Notes: generated by a model from the sequence alone, not told the origin. Shown: positions 7,494 to 16,533, counted from the stretch's first letter. The stretch is 64,000 bases of DNA from Nocardia tengchongensis (GCF_018362975.1 NZ_CP074371.1:1240001-1304000), one strand, 5' to 3'. Numbers and translations are program-made.

Positions 7494-8849
7494 ATGACGA
7501 CACTGGCCTCGGGCCTGTTCCTCGACTGGGAACAACTGACGGGCCAGTCCAAGCTCGTGGTCGATCTGATCAGCTTCCCCATCTTCAGCGCCATCGCCGG
7601 CTGGCTCACCAACTGGACCGGCGTGCTGATGTTGTTCTGGCCGGTCTACTTCAAGGGCTTCCGGGTCCCGGGGCTGGAGATCCTCTACCCCTATCTCCCG
7701 CGTCGCGTGCAGGTGCTGCCCACCTTCTCCGGCGACGGCAGGCAACTCGGCTTCCAGGGCTTCATCCCGGCGCGCGCCGAGAAGATGGCCAGCATCTGCG
7801 TGGACGTGGCCATCATGCGAATCGGCAGTCCCAAGGACTTCATTCGCGAACTCGACCTCGAGGGCATCGCCGACTACATCGCCGAGGTGGGCCGCAAACA
7901 GGTGCCGGGCATGGTCGACGAGATCATGAGCAAGGAGAACCCGGACCTGTGGGGCGCGGTGCCCAAATCGGTGCGCAATGCGCTCTACCAGCGCATCGAA
8001 CGCGAACTGCCGGCGCTGGCCCGGAACGCCTTCGAGCAGCTCGGCGACAATGTCGACCAGCTGATCGACATCAAGGACTTCGTCATCCGATATCTGCGCG
8101 AGAACCCGGAGATCCTCAAGGACCTGACCACCACCATCGCCGCGCCGGAACTGAAGTTCATGGTCCGCATCGGCCTGCTCGGCGCGCCCTTCGGTCTGCT
8201 GCTGGCGCTGTACATGCATGTGCACCAGGGCATTCCGGTGCTGGGCTGGATCCCGCCGTGGCTGGTCATCCTGTCCGCGACCGCGACCATCGGCGTGCTG
8301 GTCAATGTCATCGCGGTCAAGATGGTGTTCGAGCCGGGCGATCCACAGCCCTGGTACAAGTACCTGTGGAAGCAGGCGCTGCTGGCCAAGCGGCAGCCCG
8401 AGGCCGCCGCCGATCTCGCCCACATCCTGGCCTACCAGGTGCTGACCCTGCCGAACCTGGCCGGCGAACTGCTCAACGGCCCGAACGGCGACAAGACCCG
8501 GCAGCTGCTGGAACGCCTGATCTCCACGGAGATCCATCGCCAGCTCGGACCGACCCATTCGGTGGTACGGACCATGTTCGGCAAGCGGCAGTTCGACAAT
8601 CTGAAGATCGGCGCGACCTCCGCCGCGGTGGGACTCGCCCCGAGCCTGGCCGACGATCCGGAGTTCGCGGCCGCGCAGGCCAAGAAGATCGACGAGTTCG
8701 CGGCCCGCAAGCTGCAGCAGCTCACGCCGGGCGAATTCATGGAGATGTTCTACGCCTCCGTCGAACAGGACGCGTGGCTGCTGTATCTCCACGGTGCGGC
8801 CCTGGGCCTGGTCGTCGGAGCCGTGCATCTGATCATTTTCGGCTGGTAG
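7494..8849 (+). CDS. DUF445-family membrane protein
   Basis: A 451-residue protein resembling the DUF445 (YheB-like) family. It has a hydrophobic N-terminal segment (LISFPIFSAIAGWLTNWTGV, residues about 23-42), a long amphipathic middle, two membrane segments around residues 225-285 (LGAPFGLLLALYM; LVILSATATIGVLVNVIAV) and a final one at the C-terminus (ALGLVVGAVHLIIFGW). The family is broadly conserved but has no assigned activity. It is a single gene, preceded by a TTGACA box at 7418-7423 without an obvious -10, and followed by a large hairpin at 8877-8919. Confidence 0.72.
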   Translation: MTTLASGLFLDWEQLTGQSKLVVDLISFPIFSAIAGWLTNWTGVLMLFWPVYFKGFRVPGLEILYPYLPRRVQVLPTFSGDGRQLGFQGFIPARAEKMASICVDVAIMRIGSPKDFIRELDLEGIADYIAEVGRKQVPGMVDEIMSKENPDLWGAVPKSVRNALYQRIERELPALARNAFEQLGDNVDQLIDIKDFVIRYLRENPEILKDLTTTIAAPELKFMVRIGLLGAPFGLLLALYMHVHQGIPVLGWIPPWLVILSATATIGVLVNVIAVKMVFEPGDPQPWYKYLWKQALLAKRQPEAAADLAHILAYQVLTLPNLAGELLNGPNGDKTRQLLERLISTEIHRQLGPTHSVVRTMFGKRQFDNLKIGATSAAVGLAPSLADDPEFAAAQAKKIDEFAARKLQQLTPGEFMEMFYASVEQDAWLLYLHGAALGLVVGAVHLIIFGW

Positions 8850-8876
8850 GAAGCCCTTTTCGCAGCAACCGAACAG

Positions 8877-8919
8877 CGCACCGGAAATCAAGCACGCGTG
8901 CTTGCATTTTTCCGGTGCG
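8877..8919 (+). terminator. Compound hairpin after the DUF445 gene
   Basis: An 11-bp stem CGCACCGGAAA (8877-8887) / TTTCCGGTGCG (8909-8919) encloses a second perfect palindrome AAGCACGCGTGCTT (8890-8903). It follows the DUF445 stop by 27 bases and precedes the next GTG start by 17, so it may terminate upstream transcription and also mark the 5' leader of the next gene. The inner palindrome could be a protein site. Confidence 0.6.
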
Positions 8920-8936
8920 ACTGCGATGCTGACCGC

Positions 8937-9728
8937 GTGGCCGATCTCGAGGCATTGCTCGCCGACTTCACCGCCGAATGCGCCGACCTGGATCGGCTGA
9001 TCGCGGACCTGGATCCGACCGGCTGGGAACGCGACACCCCCGCCGCCGGCTGGACCATCGCGCATCAGATCGCCCACCTGAACTGGACCGATCGGGTCGC
9101 CGCGATCGCCGCCACCGACCCGGTGGAATTCGACGAGCTGGTCCAGGCCGCCCTGCCCAAGGCGCTCACCTTCGTCGACGAAGCCGCCGAGGAAGGCGCG
9201 AAAACCCCTGCGCCGCAACTGCTCGCCGACTGGCGACGGGACCGCGCGGCCCTGGTGGACGCACTGCGCACGGTCCCGGCCGGCACCAAGCTGCCCTGGT
9301 TCGGCCCGCCCATGAGCCCGGCCTCGATGGTCACCGCCCGCCTCATGGAGACCTGGGCGCACGGACAGGACGTGGCCGACACCCTCGGCGTCACCCGGGA
9401 GCCCACCGCACGCCTGCGGCACATCGCGCACATCGGAGTGCGGACCCGTAATTTCGCCTACCTGACCCACGGCAAGACCGCGCCCGCCGAGGAGTTCCGG
9501 ATCGAGCTGAACGCACCCGACGGCGGTCTGTGGACCTGGGGGCCCGAGGACGCCGCGCAGCGGATCAGCGGCCCGGCCTGGGATTTCTGTCAGCTGGTCA
9601 CCCAGCGTCGCCATCTCGACGATCTGGCGCTCGAGGTCCGGGGCGCGGAGGCGCTGGAATGGCTGGGCCTGGCACAGGCTTTCGCCGGGCCGCCCGGAAC
9701 CGGCCGAGCGGCGGGCCAGTTCGCCTGA
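8937..9728 (+). CDS. TIGR03084-type metal-binding protein (mycothiol S-transferase-like fold)
   Basis: I prefer the GTG at 8937 (VADLEALLADFTAEC) to the earlier in-frame ATG at 8898, because the earlier start lies inside the hairpin at 8877-8919. The product is 263 residues. The N-terminal DinB/maleylpyruvate-isomerase-like four-helix domain shows WTIAHQIAHLNW and, later, ETWAHGQDVAD, which supply the His residues of the metal site expected in this family. The family is common in mycothiol-producing actinobacteria and may use mycothiol, but its substrate is unknown. Cytoplasmic, apparently monocistronic. Confidence 0.75.
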   Translation: MADLEALLADFTAECADLDRLIADLDPTGWERDTPAAGWTIAHQIAHLNWTDRVAAIAATDPVEFDELVQAALPKALTFVDEAAEEGAKTPAPQLLADWRRDRAALVDALRTVPAGTKLPWFGPPMSPASMVTARLMETWAHGQDVADTLGVTREPTARLRHIAHIGVRTRNFAYLTHGKTAPAEEFRIELNAPDGGLWTWGPEDAAQRISGPAWDFCQLVTQRRHLDDLALEVRGAEALEWLGLAQAFAGPPGTGRAAGQFA

Positions 9729-10091
9729 CCCGCCGCCGATCCCGGCCTCCGACCAGAATCCCCAATTCCCACCGGGGCTTGTCTCCCAGCCGAGCTGGGG
9801 GGGAGCGAGCGAGCGCCAGCCTGGGTGCGCCGTGCCTGGTGCCGACCGGACGCCGTTGGCCGGAGGTCTCTTCGATGGCAGTCGAGTTGGCGCTCGCCGC
9901 TATCAGCTTTTTACCCAGGGTTTCGCCGGGGAAAACCTGATGATGCCCAACCTTTTCCGAGAGTGATCCTGGTCTCACCTACGGCATGTGGTACCCGCGG
10001 CCACCGTAATCTGGACGAGCGTACGACTTTCAATGGTGCGGGTCTGCGTTGCGCAGGGGGACCCAGGGGAGAGGGAGAGGACGCACCAGTC
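9729..10091. other. Intergenic stretch without a supported gene
   Basis: This 363-base gap holds a short hairpin CCCAGC-CGA-GCTGGG (9785-9799), probably a terminator for the preceding gene, followed by a GAGCGAGCGAGCG run. Near the right end a strong purine-rich ribosome binding region (AGGGGAGAGGGAGAGG, ending about 10080) leads to the ATG at 10092. No conserved reading frame or clear promoter pair was seen. Confidence 0.5.
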
Positions 10092-10829
10092 ATGTCGCAT
10101 CAATTGGCGACGCAGGCCGCCCGGTCGACCCGGCGCGCGGCCCAGGTGATCCGCTACAGCGCCATCGTCACCGCCAGCATGGCCAGCATCGGACTGACCG
10201 TCGCGGCGGGCTCGTACATCGCCAACGAGATGGCCCAGCGGCCCGGCAAGCTCGCGACCACCACACCGGCCGACCGCCCGGCGCTCGCCGCGCCCGGCCA
10301 CGGCGACACCGATCGGCAGGGCCTCCAGATCGCCGCGCCGATCGCCGAGAAGATCTCGCTGACCTCGCTTTTCAGCGGCCGGCCGGTGGAACCGGCGACG
10401 GCTCAGGCGATTCCGGCCCACCCGGGCGGGCCTGCCGTCGAAGTACCGCATCCGCTGACCGGTCAGCTCCGGCTCGGCACCACCTATGTGGGCGCGCAGC
10501 TGGGCGGAGGCCGGCACGACACGGTGACGCTCACCCTGGACACCAATGTCTTCGCCACGCTGGCCGACGTCCTGCTCAACTCGCCGCTCGGGCACCAGCT
10601 GGGGATCACCACCGATCCCAGCGCCAACACCCGGCTGCGCACCGATGTGGACAGCCACGGCGACGTGACGCTGACCCTGTCGGATCCGGCGCTGGGGACC
10701 TACGGCCTGCAGATCGCGCGCCACCCGGTCCCCGCGGCGGCGCCCGACACCACCGGCAAGCCCGACGCCACCGTCGCGCCCGATGTGAACGCCGCCCACG
10801 GGGCAGACTCGGCCACCGTCACTGTGTGA
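10092..10829 (+). CDS. Membrane-anchored exported protein of unknown function
   Basis: ATG 10092 follows a strong purine-rich Shine-Dalgarno region; a much longer upstream frame to 9825 is rejected because it lacks such a signal. The 245-residue product has a basic N-terminus, one hydrophobic segment (YSAIVTASMASIGLTVAAGSYI, about residues 20-41) and a Pro/Ala/Thr-rich extracytoplasmic region. The middle contains a sequence (TVTLTLDTNVFATLADVLLN) that reads like beta-strands, and the end is low complexity. No domain is recognised. It lies 10 bases before the L-2-hydroxyglutarate oxidase gene on the same strand and is probably co-transcribed with it. Confidence 0.6.
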   Translation: MSHQLATQAARSTRRAAQVIRYSAIVTASMASIGLTVAAGSYIANEMAQRPGKLATTTPADRPALAAPGHGDTDRQGLQIAAPIAEKISLTSLFSGRPVEPATAQAIPAHPGGPAVEVPHPLTGQLRLGTTYVGAQLGGGRHDTVTLTLDTNVFATLADVLLNSPLGHQLGITTDPSANTRLRTDVDSHGDVTLTLSDPALGTYGLQIARHPVPAAAPDTTGKPDATVAPDVNAAHGADSATVTV

Positions 10830-10839
10830 GACTTCCGGT

Positions 10840-12033
10840 GTGTACGACTACTGCGTGATCGGCGGGGGCATCGTCGGGGTGGCGACCGCGCACCGCATTC
10901 TCGAGCGTCACCCGGGGGCGAGCCTGCTGCTGGTGGAGAAGGCCGGGGAGCTGGGCCTGCATCAGACCGGGCACAACAGCGGGGTCATCCACTCCGGCAT
11001 CTACTACGAGCCCGGCAGCCTGAAGGCGCGGCTGTGCGTGCGCGGCGCACAGCTCACCAAGGAATTCGCGGCGGCACACCACATTCCGTTCGAGGAGTGC
11101 GGAAAACTGCTGGTGGCCACGGATGCCGGCGAGCACGCGCGGATGCTCGCGCTCTACGAGCGGTCGGTCGCCAACGGCGTCGAGGTGGAGCTGCTCGACA
11201 CCGCCGAGCTGGTGCGGCGGGAACCGCGGATCACCGGGGTCGGGGCGCTGTTCGTGGCGAGCACCGGGATCATCGACTACGGCAAGGTGACCCGGGCGCT
11301 GGCCGAGGACGTGCGCGCGGCCGGCGGTGAGATCGTGCTGGGCGCGGAGGTCACCGCCATCAGCGAAACAGACTCAGCGGTAACGATTTCAGGGCCCGAC
11401 GGCAGCCGGCAGGCCCGGCGGCTCGTGGTGTGCGCGGGGCTGCAGGCCGACCGGATGGCGCGGCTCGCCGGACTGGACATCGACCTGCGCATCGTGCCCT
11501 TCCGCGGCGAGTACTACCAGCTGCCGCCGCACCGCAAAGATCTGGTGAACACCCTGATCTATCCGATCCCGGATCCCGAATTGCCGTTCCTGGGCGTGCA
11601 TCTGAGCCCCACCATCGACGGCGGGCTGACCGTCGGGCCCAATGCCGTGCTGGGGCTGGCCCGCGAGGGCTACGCCAAGGGGAGCGTGAACCTGCGCGAC
11701 GCCCGGGAGATCCTGGGCTACCGCGGTTTTCACAAGGTGGCCGCCGCCAATGTCCGCACCGGGCTGCGGGAACTGCGCAACTCGCTGTTCAAGCGCGGAT
11801 ACCTGGCCGAATGCCGGCGCTACTGCCCCGAGTTGACGCGTGCGGACCTGTTGCCCCGGGAGGCGGGCATCCGGGCTCAGGCGGTGCTGCGGGACGGTAC
11901 CCTGGCTCACGACTTCTTGCTCGAGCACACGCCGCGTTCGGTCCACGTGCTCAATGCCCCGTCCCCGGCGGCCACCTCGGCCCTGCCGATCGCCGAATAC
12001 ATCGTGGACCGATTGGACGACTCCGTTCAATAA
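10840..12033 (+). CDS. lhgO: L-2-hydroxyglutarate oxidase
   Basis: A 397-residue FAD-dependent DAO-superfamily enzyme beginning at GTG 10840 (MYDYCVIGGG). The dinucleotide motif GGGIVGVATA is at residues 8-17, and the family segment HQTGHNSGVIHSGIYY is close behind at about 45-60. Near the C-terminus comes the usual AGIRAQAV and the final APSPAATSALPIAEYIV block. The enzyme oxidises L-2-hydroxyglutarate to 2-oxoglutarate, repairing a by-product of central metabolism, and is expected to associate with the membrane or respiratory chain. It follows the exported unknown by 10 bases. Confidence 0.9.
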   Translation: MYDYCVIGGGIVGVATAHRILERHPGASLLLVEKAGELGLHQTGHNSGVIHSGIYYEPGSLKARLCVRGAQLTKEFAAAHHIPFEECGKLLVATDAGEHARMLALYERSVANGVEVELLDTAELVRREPRITGVGALFVASTGIIDYGKVTRALAEDVRAAGGEIVLGAEVTAISETDSAVTISGPDGSRQARRLVVCAGLQADRMARLAGLDIDLRIVPFRGEYYQLPPHRKDLVNTLIYPIPDPELPFLGVHLSPTIDGGLTVGPNAVLGLAREGYAKGSVNLRDAREILGYRGFHKVAAANVRTGLRELRNSLFKRGYLAECRRYCPELTRADLLPREAGIRAQAVLRDGTLAHDFLLEHTPRSVHVLNAPSPAATSALPIAEYIVDRLDDSVQ

Positions 12034-12084
12034 ATAGGATTGCTGTAGTACTTTTAATGGCAGCCGTGGGACAGGGAGCAGCCT

Positions 12085-12585
12085 ATGGGCCATTTCAAGT
12101 ACGCGAGTGATGTCGGCGCACCGGTGGAAGTCGCGTTCACGTATACGGACAACCATCAGTTCGTGCCGGACTGGGCGTTCGGCGTCGTCGGGTTCGAGCC
12201 GGTCGGAGATTCCGACCACGGTCTCGGAGCCGTCTTCGGCGCGACGCTGCGGGTCGGCCTGTGGCATCCCACGATCGAGTGTGAGATCACCGACTACCGC
12301 CGCAACGCGGTCATCGAGTACACACTGCGCCGACGCCGGAAGGGGAAGCCGGCGTCGGCGTGCTCCAACTTCTGCGTCATCACCTTGCGTTTCGACCCGC
12401 TGGGGTACGGCCGCGCGGTGCTGACCTCGGAGACCGAGTACTGGGCGCCACGCGGCGTCACCGGCAAGTTGCTCTCCGCGGTGCTGGCCGCGTTGGTGCA
12501 GGCCACGGTCCGGCGGACCGAATCGCAATTGCGCAGGGAGATAGAGGAATTCCACGGCACCGATCTTGTCGGCCGGATCGCGTAG
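12085..12585 (+). CDS. SRPBCC-family (polyketide cyclase/dehydrase-like) protein
   Basis: A 166-residue protein with the START/SRPBCC pattern: MGHFKYASDVGAPVEVAF at the N-terminus, a beta-rich middle and a long C-terminal helix (LVQATVRRTESQLRREIEEF). Such proteins form a hydrophobic ligand cavity and bind lipids or aromatic molecules; some catalyse cyclisation. A GGGAGCAG sequence upstream of ATG 12085 serves as ribosome binding site. It ends 10 bases before the RNase H gene, suggesting read-through into it. No specific ligand can be assigned. Confidence 0.7.
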   Translation: MGHFKYASDVGAPVEVAFTYTDNHQFVPDWAFGVVGFEPVGDSDHGLGAVFGATLRVGLWHPTIECEITDYRRNAVIEYTLRRRRKGKPASACSNFCVITLRFDPLGYGRAVLTSETEYWAPRGVTGKLLSAVLAALVQATVRRTESQLRREIEEFHGTDLVGRIA

Positions 12586-12595
12586 GGTAGGCCGC

Positions 12596-13246
12596 ATGAT
12601 CATCGTGAGCACCGACGGATCATGCCTGCGCAATCCGGGCGGGGCGATCGGCTGGGCCTGGGTCAATCACGCGGGCGGCTCAGCCAGCGGCGGCGGGCCC
12701 TCGGGCACCAATCAGATCGCGGAGCTACGCGCGCTGCTCGAGGCCGTGCGGGCCCATCCGAGCACCGAACCACTACTCATCGAGAGCGATTCGCTCTACG
12801 CCATCAAATGCGCCTCCGAGTGGATCAACGGCTGGCGCAACAACGGCTGGAAGACCTCCACCGGCGCACCGGTCAAGAACGTCGAGCTGATCCAGCAGAT
12901 CGACCGCGCCATCGCCACCCGCCCCGGCCCGGTCCGGTTCCGCTGGGTGCGCGGGCACGTCGGCAACTACTTCAACGAGCAGGCCGACACCCTGGCCGGG
13001 CAGGCCGCCCGCCAGGCCGCCGCCACCGGAGAGACCACCGACTCCGATGCCGGGCAGACGGAACCCTTCGATCCGCCCACCGCGCCCATCCCGATCACGG
13101 AGCCCAAGACCGAACCGCTCCCGGTGACCGCGCCCGCGGATCCGGCCGAGAAGATCGGCGCCACCGCGCATTCCGCACCGGCCACCCCGCGCCGCCGGGC
13201 CGCGGCCGCCAAAGCGCCTGTCACCGAGGCGCTCACCCTGTTCTGA
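12596..13246 (+). CDS. RNase H-fold ribonuclease with Ala/Pro-rich tail
   Basis: I choose ATG 12596 (MIIVSTDGSC), since the longer frame to 12566 overlaps the preceding gene. The 216-residue product has the four RNase H acidic residues D7, E43, D65 and D131, plus H121 in RGHVGNYFNEQAD. It should cleave the RNA strand of RNA-DNA hybrids. Residues 1-140 are the catalytic domain. The last 75 residues form a Thr/Pro/Ala-rich extension ending in a basic patch (TPRRRAAAAKAP), not part of the core fold and possibly involved in nucleic-acid contact. A strong terminator follows at 13273. Confidence 0.85.
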   Translation: MIIVSTDGSCLRNPGGAIGWAWVNHAGGSASGGGPSGTNQIAELRALLEAVRAHPSTEPLLIESDSLYAIKCASEWINGWRNNGWKTSTGAPVKNVELIQQIDRAIATRPGPVRFRWVRGHVGNYFNEQADTLAGQAARQAAATGETTDSDAGQTEPFDPPTAPIPITEPKTEPLPVTAPADPAEKIGATAHSAPATPRRRAAAAKAPVTEALTLF

Positions 13247-13272
13247 CGCGCCACGCCGAAGCGCTCACACGA

Positions 13273-13312
13273 AAAGGGCCCGCCCTCCGGATTTCCGGAG
13301 GGCGGGCCCTTT
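13273..13312. terminator. Strong bidirectional terminator
   Basis: An 18-bp perfect stem (AAAGGGCCCGCCCTCCGG / CCGGAGGGCGGGCCCTTT) with an ATTT loop separates the RNase H gene from the convergent mce operon. The flanking A and T runs make it work in both directions. Confidence 0.88.
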
Positions 13313-13325
13313 CGCTGTTATCGGC

Positions 13326-14189
13326 TCAGTTGCCGGGCTTGGGAGCCGCGGAGGTCGGCGCGGGCTGCGCCGGCGGAGTCGCCTGACCCGAAGGCTGGAT
13401 GCCCTGCTTGTCACCACCCGCGCCCGGGATGGCGCTGTCGTCGTTGCCGTAGACCGTGCGGTACTTGGTGACCAGCCACTTGTCGCCCTTCTTCTCGAGC
13501 TCGACATAGGACGGCAGCGGCAGCACGACCGGCTGGGCGTGCAGATCGTTGCTGGCGGTCTGCAGCACGTCGACCAGGATGGTGGCCTTGTTCGCGTCGC
13601 CGTTCTCGTAGGCACAGCGCAGCATGCTCAGGGTGGCCTTGGCGTGCTGCTTGATCAGCAGGTCCTGCAGATCGGAGGCCACCGGCTCGAAGCTCTGCGC
13701 GAACTCGCCGCCGTCGGCGATCTGCGACTTCATCCGGGCGGCGAAGTCGGGCAGCGACTTCTCGTCGTACGCGGTGAGGGTGCGCACGAAACCGCACGCC
13801 GCCGAGGTGGCGTTGTCGCGGTTGTCGAGCTGCTGGGCGCGGTCGTGGGACTGCCACCAGAATCCGGCCGCCCCGGCGATCGCGGCCACCGCCACCACAC
13901 CGAGCGCGCCGAGCGCGACCAGCGGCACCGGCACCGCGGACAGCAGGCCGGACTTGCCGGACTTCGAGTCGGCCGCCGGCTGCTCGGGCTTCGGCTCGGA
14001 ACCAGCCGCGGCCTCGGCGTCCACACTCGCCTTCGGCTCGGCTTCGGTGGTCACCTTCGGCTCGGCTTCCGTGCTCGCCTCCGGCTCAGCGGCTTCCGGC
14101 TCGGTGACCTTCTCGGCGTTGCCCTGGCTATCGGCCTCGGCGATCGAATCGTCTTCGGTTTTCTTGTCCTGGGCAGCGTCGTCCGACAT
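13326..14189 (-). CDS. Mce-associated membrane (Mam/Mas) protein
   Basis: The last gene of the mce operon; 287 residues. Residues 1-85 are acidic and repetitive, with several EAEPK-type units. One membrane segment lies at about residues 88-112 (LVALGALGVVAVAAIAGAAGFWW), followed by the external Mam domain (SAACGFVRTLTAYD... WLVTKYRTVYGN) and a Gln/Pro/Ala tail. Mam proteins sit at the end of mce loci and stabilise or accessorise the lipid transporter; in M. tuberculosis such proteins affect Mce complex stability. It starts 53 bases after mceF. The acidic N-terminus is cytoplasmic by the expected topology. Confidence 0.78.
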   Translation of the reverse strand: MSDDAAQDKKTEDDSIAEADSQGNAEKVTEPEAAEPEASTEAEPKVTTEAEPKASVDAEAAAGSEPKPEQPAADSKSGKSGLLSAVPVPLVALGALGVVAVAAIAGAAGFWWQSHDRAQQLDNRDNATSAACGFVRTLTAYDEKSLPDFAARMKSQIADGGEFAQSFEPVASDLQDLLIKQHAKATLSMLRCAYENGDANKATILVDVLQTASNDLHAQPVVLPLPSYVELEKKGDKWLVTKYRTVYGNDDSAIPGAGGDKQGIQPSGQATPPAQPAPTSAAPKPGN

Positions 14190-14242
14190 CTATCGATCAC
14201 TTTCCCGGTGCGCTGCGGACGCACCGTGTTGGTTGAAGGCCC

Positions 14243-15415
14243 TTACTTGACCGGCGGCAGGGTCCGTTCGTTCGGATCCGCTCCCGCGGGCGGGAGTGCG
14301 CCGTTGTTCGGCACATCCGGTCGCGGCGCGTTGCCGGACCCTCGGATCTGCTGGTCCTGCGTCGGGTTCGGGCAGTATCCCGCCCACCTCGGGATGGTGT
14401 TCTCGGTCGCCACATCCGGCCGCACCTTCTTGGTGGCGTAGTCACAGAACGCGCGCGGCCAGATATCGATGATCGTGTAGAACTCGCCGTCGTGCGCCGG
14501 CACACCCATGGCGGAGGTGCCGATGACCAGCGACGGGAACAGTGCCCGCAGCGCCGGGGCGCGCAGCTGCGCGGCCTTGGTGATGGCCGCGAAGTTGGTG
14601 GCCAGACTGGTCATCGGGTCCGCGGTCTTGTCCAGCACCGCGCCGAGGGCTTGCATCTGGCCGGGAGCCTGCTCCAGGATCTTCTGAAGTTCGGCATTCG
14701 CGTCGTTGAACTGATTGAACAACACACTCGAATTACGGGTCAGCGTACCCAGATCGGGTTGCGCCAGCGCGGTGGTGCCGGAAATGACCTGCAAATTCTT
14801 GAGCAGGTTGGTGGTCTGGGGGAGCAGATTGTCCAGGCCGTTGGTGGCGATGCTGATCGCGTCGATGAGCGAACGCAGCTGGTCCGGACCTCCGGAGAGG
14901 GCGGTGTCCAGCTCGGTGAGGATGACGCTGAACTTGTCCGGATCCACCTGGGCGATCAGGGCGCTGGCATTGTCGAGCACCGACCACACCGGGGTCGGCG
15001 TCTTGACCTTGGCCGGATCGAACTGCACCAGCGAACCGTTGTGCAGGAAGGGACCCTGCTCGGTGTTCGGGCGGAAGTCGATGTACTGCTCGCCCGCGCC
15101 CGAGAGCGCGCCCACCGCGACCACGGTGTCCGCGGGGATGGAGTACTTCTTGTCGATCTCGGCCGTGGCGGCGATGGCCGCGCCGTTGTCGATCAGCGTG
15201 ATGTCGTTGACCTTGCCGACGCGGTAGCCGCGCAGGGTCACGTCATTGCCGGCCTGCAGACCGCCGGACCGATCCAGATTGACCGTCACCGTGTAGGTCT
15301 CGCGCAGCGGGTTCACCCGCATCACGCTGATCGCCAGGTAGGACGCGCCCACCAGCAGGATCAGCACCAGCGCGCCATTGGACACCAGATTCTTGTGTCG
15401 CGATACCCAGTTCAT
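14243..15415 (-). CDS. mceF: MCE family protein MceF
   Basis: The sixth MCE subunit in operon order; 390 residues, with an N-terminal membrane anchor (LVSNGALVLILLVGASYLAISV, about residues 10-31) and a MlaD domain at about 40-115 (VTVNLDRSGGLQAGNDVTLRGYRVGKV). A helical region and a Pro/Asn-rich tail ending NERTLPPVK follow. In the Mce complex the six subunits form a tunnel across the periplasm for lipid import. ATG 15415 overlaps the mceE stop (ATGA). It is shorter than the over-500-residue MceF of the M. tuberculosis mce1 and mce4 loci. Confidence 0.85.
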   Translation of the reverse strand: MNWVSRHKNLVSNGALVLILLVGASYLAISVMRVNPLRETYTVTVNLDRSGGLQAGNDVTLRGYRVGKVNDITLIDNGAAIAATAEIDKKYSIPADTVVAVGALSGAGEQYIDFRPNTEQGPFLHNGSLVQFDPAKVKTPTPVWSVLDNASALIAQVDPDKFSVILTELDTALSGGPDQLRSLIDAISIATNGLDNLLPQTTNLLKNLQVISGTTALAQPDLGTLTRNSSVLFNQFNDANAELQKILEQAPGQMQALGAVLDKTADPMTSLATNFAAITKAAQLRAPALRALFPSLVIGTSAMGVPAHDGEFYTIIDIWPRAFCDYATKKVRPDVATENTIPRWAGYCPNPTQDQQIRGSGNAPRPDVPNNGALPPAGADPNERTLPPVK

Positions 15416-16533
15416 CGGTGCCCCCCGTTGATCCTGCCGTAGATGACCTGCAGCACCTGGATCAGGCTGCCCCCGAAGTCGTTGAGGTCCTTCACATCCG
15501 GGAACTTGCTGTTGGCCGGGTCGGTGAGCAGGCCGATATCGAGCATGGACAGCACGGCGGCCGGGGCCAGCGTGTCGCCCTTGAACGTGGCATCGACCCG
15601 GGGGCGGATGTCGTGCAGTGCGTCGAGCGCCGGTCCGAGCGTCTGATCGGTCCGGGCCAGCGCGGACATCAGCTGGTTCAGATTGTCGAGCAGGCTGCCC
15701 AGCGAGTCCGAGGTGGTGTTGGCGTAATCGCCCAGCGCCGCACTGGTTGTCGAGATCTTGTTGAGCAGATCGCCGATGGCCTGGTTGTTCTCGGCGATGG
15801 CGCCGATCATGCCGGGCAGGCTGTCGGCCACCTGGCCGAGCTGCTGATGGTTGGCCTCGATGGTGTTGGCCAGTGCGCTGAAACCGGACAGCACATTGTC
15901 CACACGCGCGCTGTTCTTGTTCAGACTGGTCATCACGCTGGTCATCTGGGTGAGCACGTGACCGAGCTGTTCACCGCGGCCGCCGACGATGGAGTCCATC
16001 TCGGAGGTCAGCTTGGACAGGCTGGCGATGCCGCCGCCGTTGAACAGCAACGAGACCGAGATCAGCAGCTCTTCGACGGTGGCACCGGCCGAGGTGTTCT
16101 CGATCCGGCCGCCGTCCTTCAGCATTTCGGTGCCGGGCTGGGTCTTGGGCTTGGACACCGCCACGAACACGTCGCCGAGCGGGGTGGCCTGCCGCAGTTC
16201 CGCCGTGCTGCCCTTGGGCAGCTCGATGTCCTTGCGGATGGCCAGGTCCACATTGGCCTTGAAGTCCTTGGTGGTGATCTTGGTGACCACCCCGACGTCC
16301 GAACCACCGATCTTGACCTTGGCCTGATCCGGGAGGTTCAGGGCATTGTCGAAGGCCGCGTGAATGGTGTAAGTCTCTTCGCCCGCACCGGGTTTGGGCA
16401 GCGGCAGGCTCTCCACCGTGAGGCCGCAGCCCGACGCCACCACGGCGGTCGCGGTCACCGCGACGGCCACGATCACCCGGCGCGCCCGGCGACCGGTGCG
16501 CTCACCCCAGGGGCCCGACAGTCGATTACTCAT
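15412..16533 (-). CDS. mceE: MCE family lipoprotein MceE
   Basis: A 373-residue MCE subunit with an N-terminal signal and a lipobox-like VVASGC that places the lipid-modified cysteine at residue 36. The start is ATG 16533, overlapping the previous stop; the longer frame to 16605 lies inside mceD. The MlaD domain follows (YTIHAAFDNALNLPDQAKVKIGG), then a helical region with repeated Asn/Leu patterns typical of Mce C-terminal helices. In canonical loci this is the single lipoprotein subunit (LprK/LprN type). Translation is coupled on both sides. Confidence 0.85.
   Translation of the reverse strand: MSNRLSGPWGERTGRRARRVIVAVAVTATAVVASGCGLTVESLPLPKPGAGEETYTIHAAFDNALNLPDQAKVKIGGSDVGVVTKITTKDFKANVDLAIRKDIELPKGSTAELRQATPLGDVFVAVSKPKTQPGTEMLKDGGRIENTSAGATVEELLISVSLLFNGGGIASLSKLTSEMDSIVGGRGEQLGHVLTQMTSVMTSLNKNSARVDNVLSGFSALANTIEANHQQLGQVADSLPGMIGAIAENNQAIGDLLNKISTTSAALGDYANTTSDSLGSLLDNLNQLMSALARTDQTLGPALDALHDIRPRVDATFKGDTLAPAAVLSMLDIGLLTDPANSKFPDVKDLNDFGGSLIQVLQVIYGRINGGHR

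Noticed and set aside
7284..9614. Very long minus-strand reading frame opposite the DUF445 and TIGR03084 genes
   Set aside because: GC-rich actinobacterial DNA produces long antisense frames by codon bias. The + strand genes have recognisable domains, while this frame has none.
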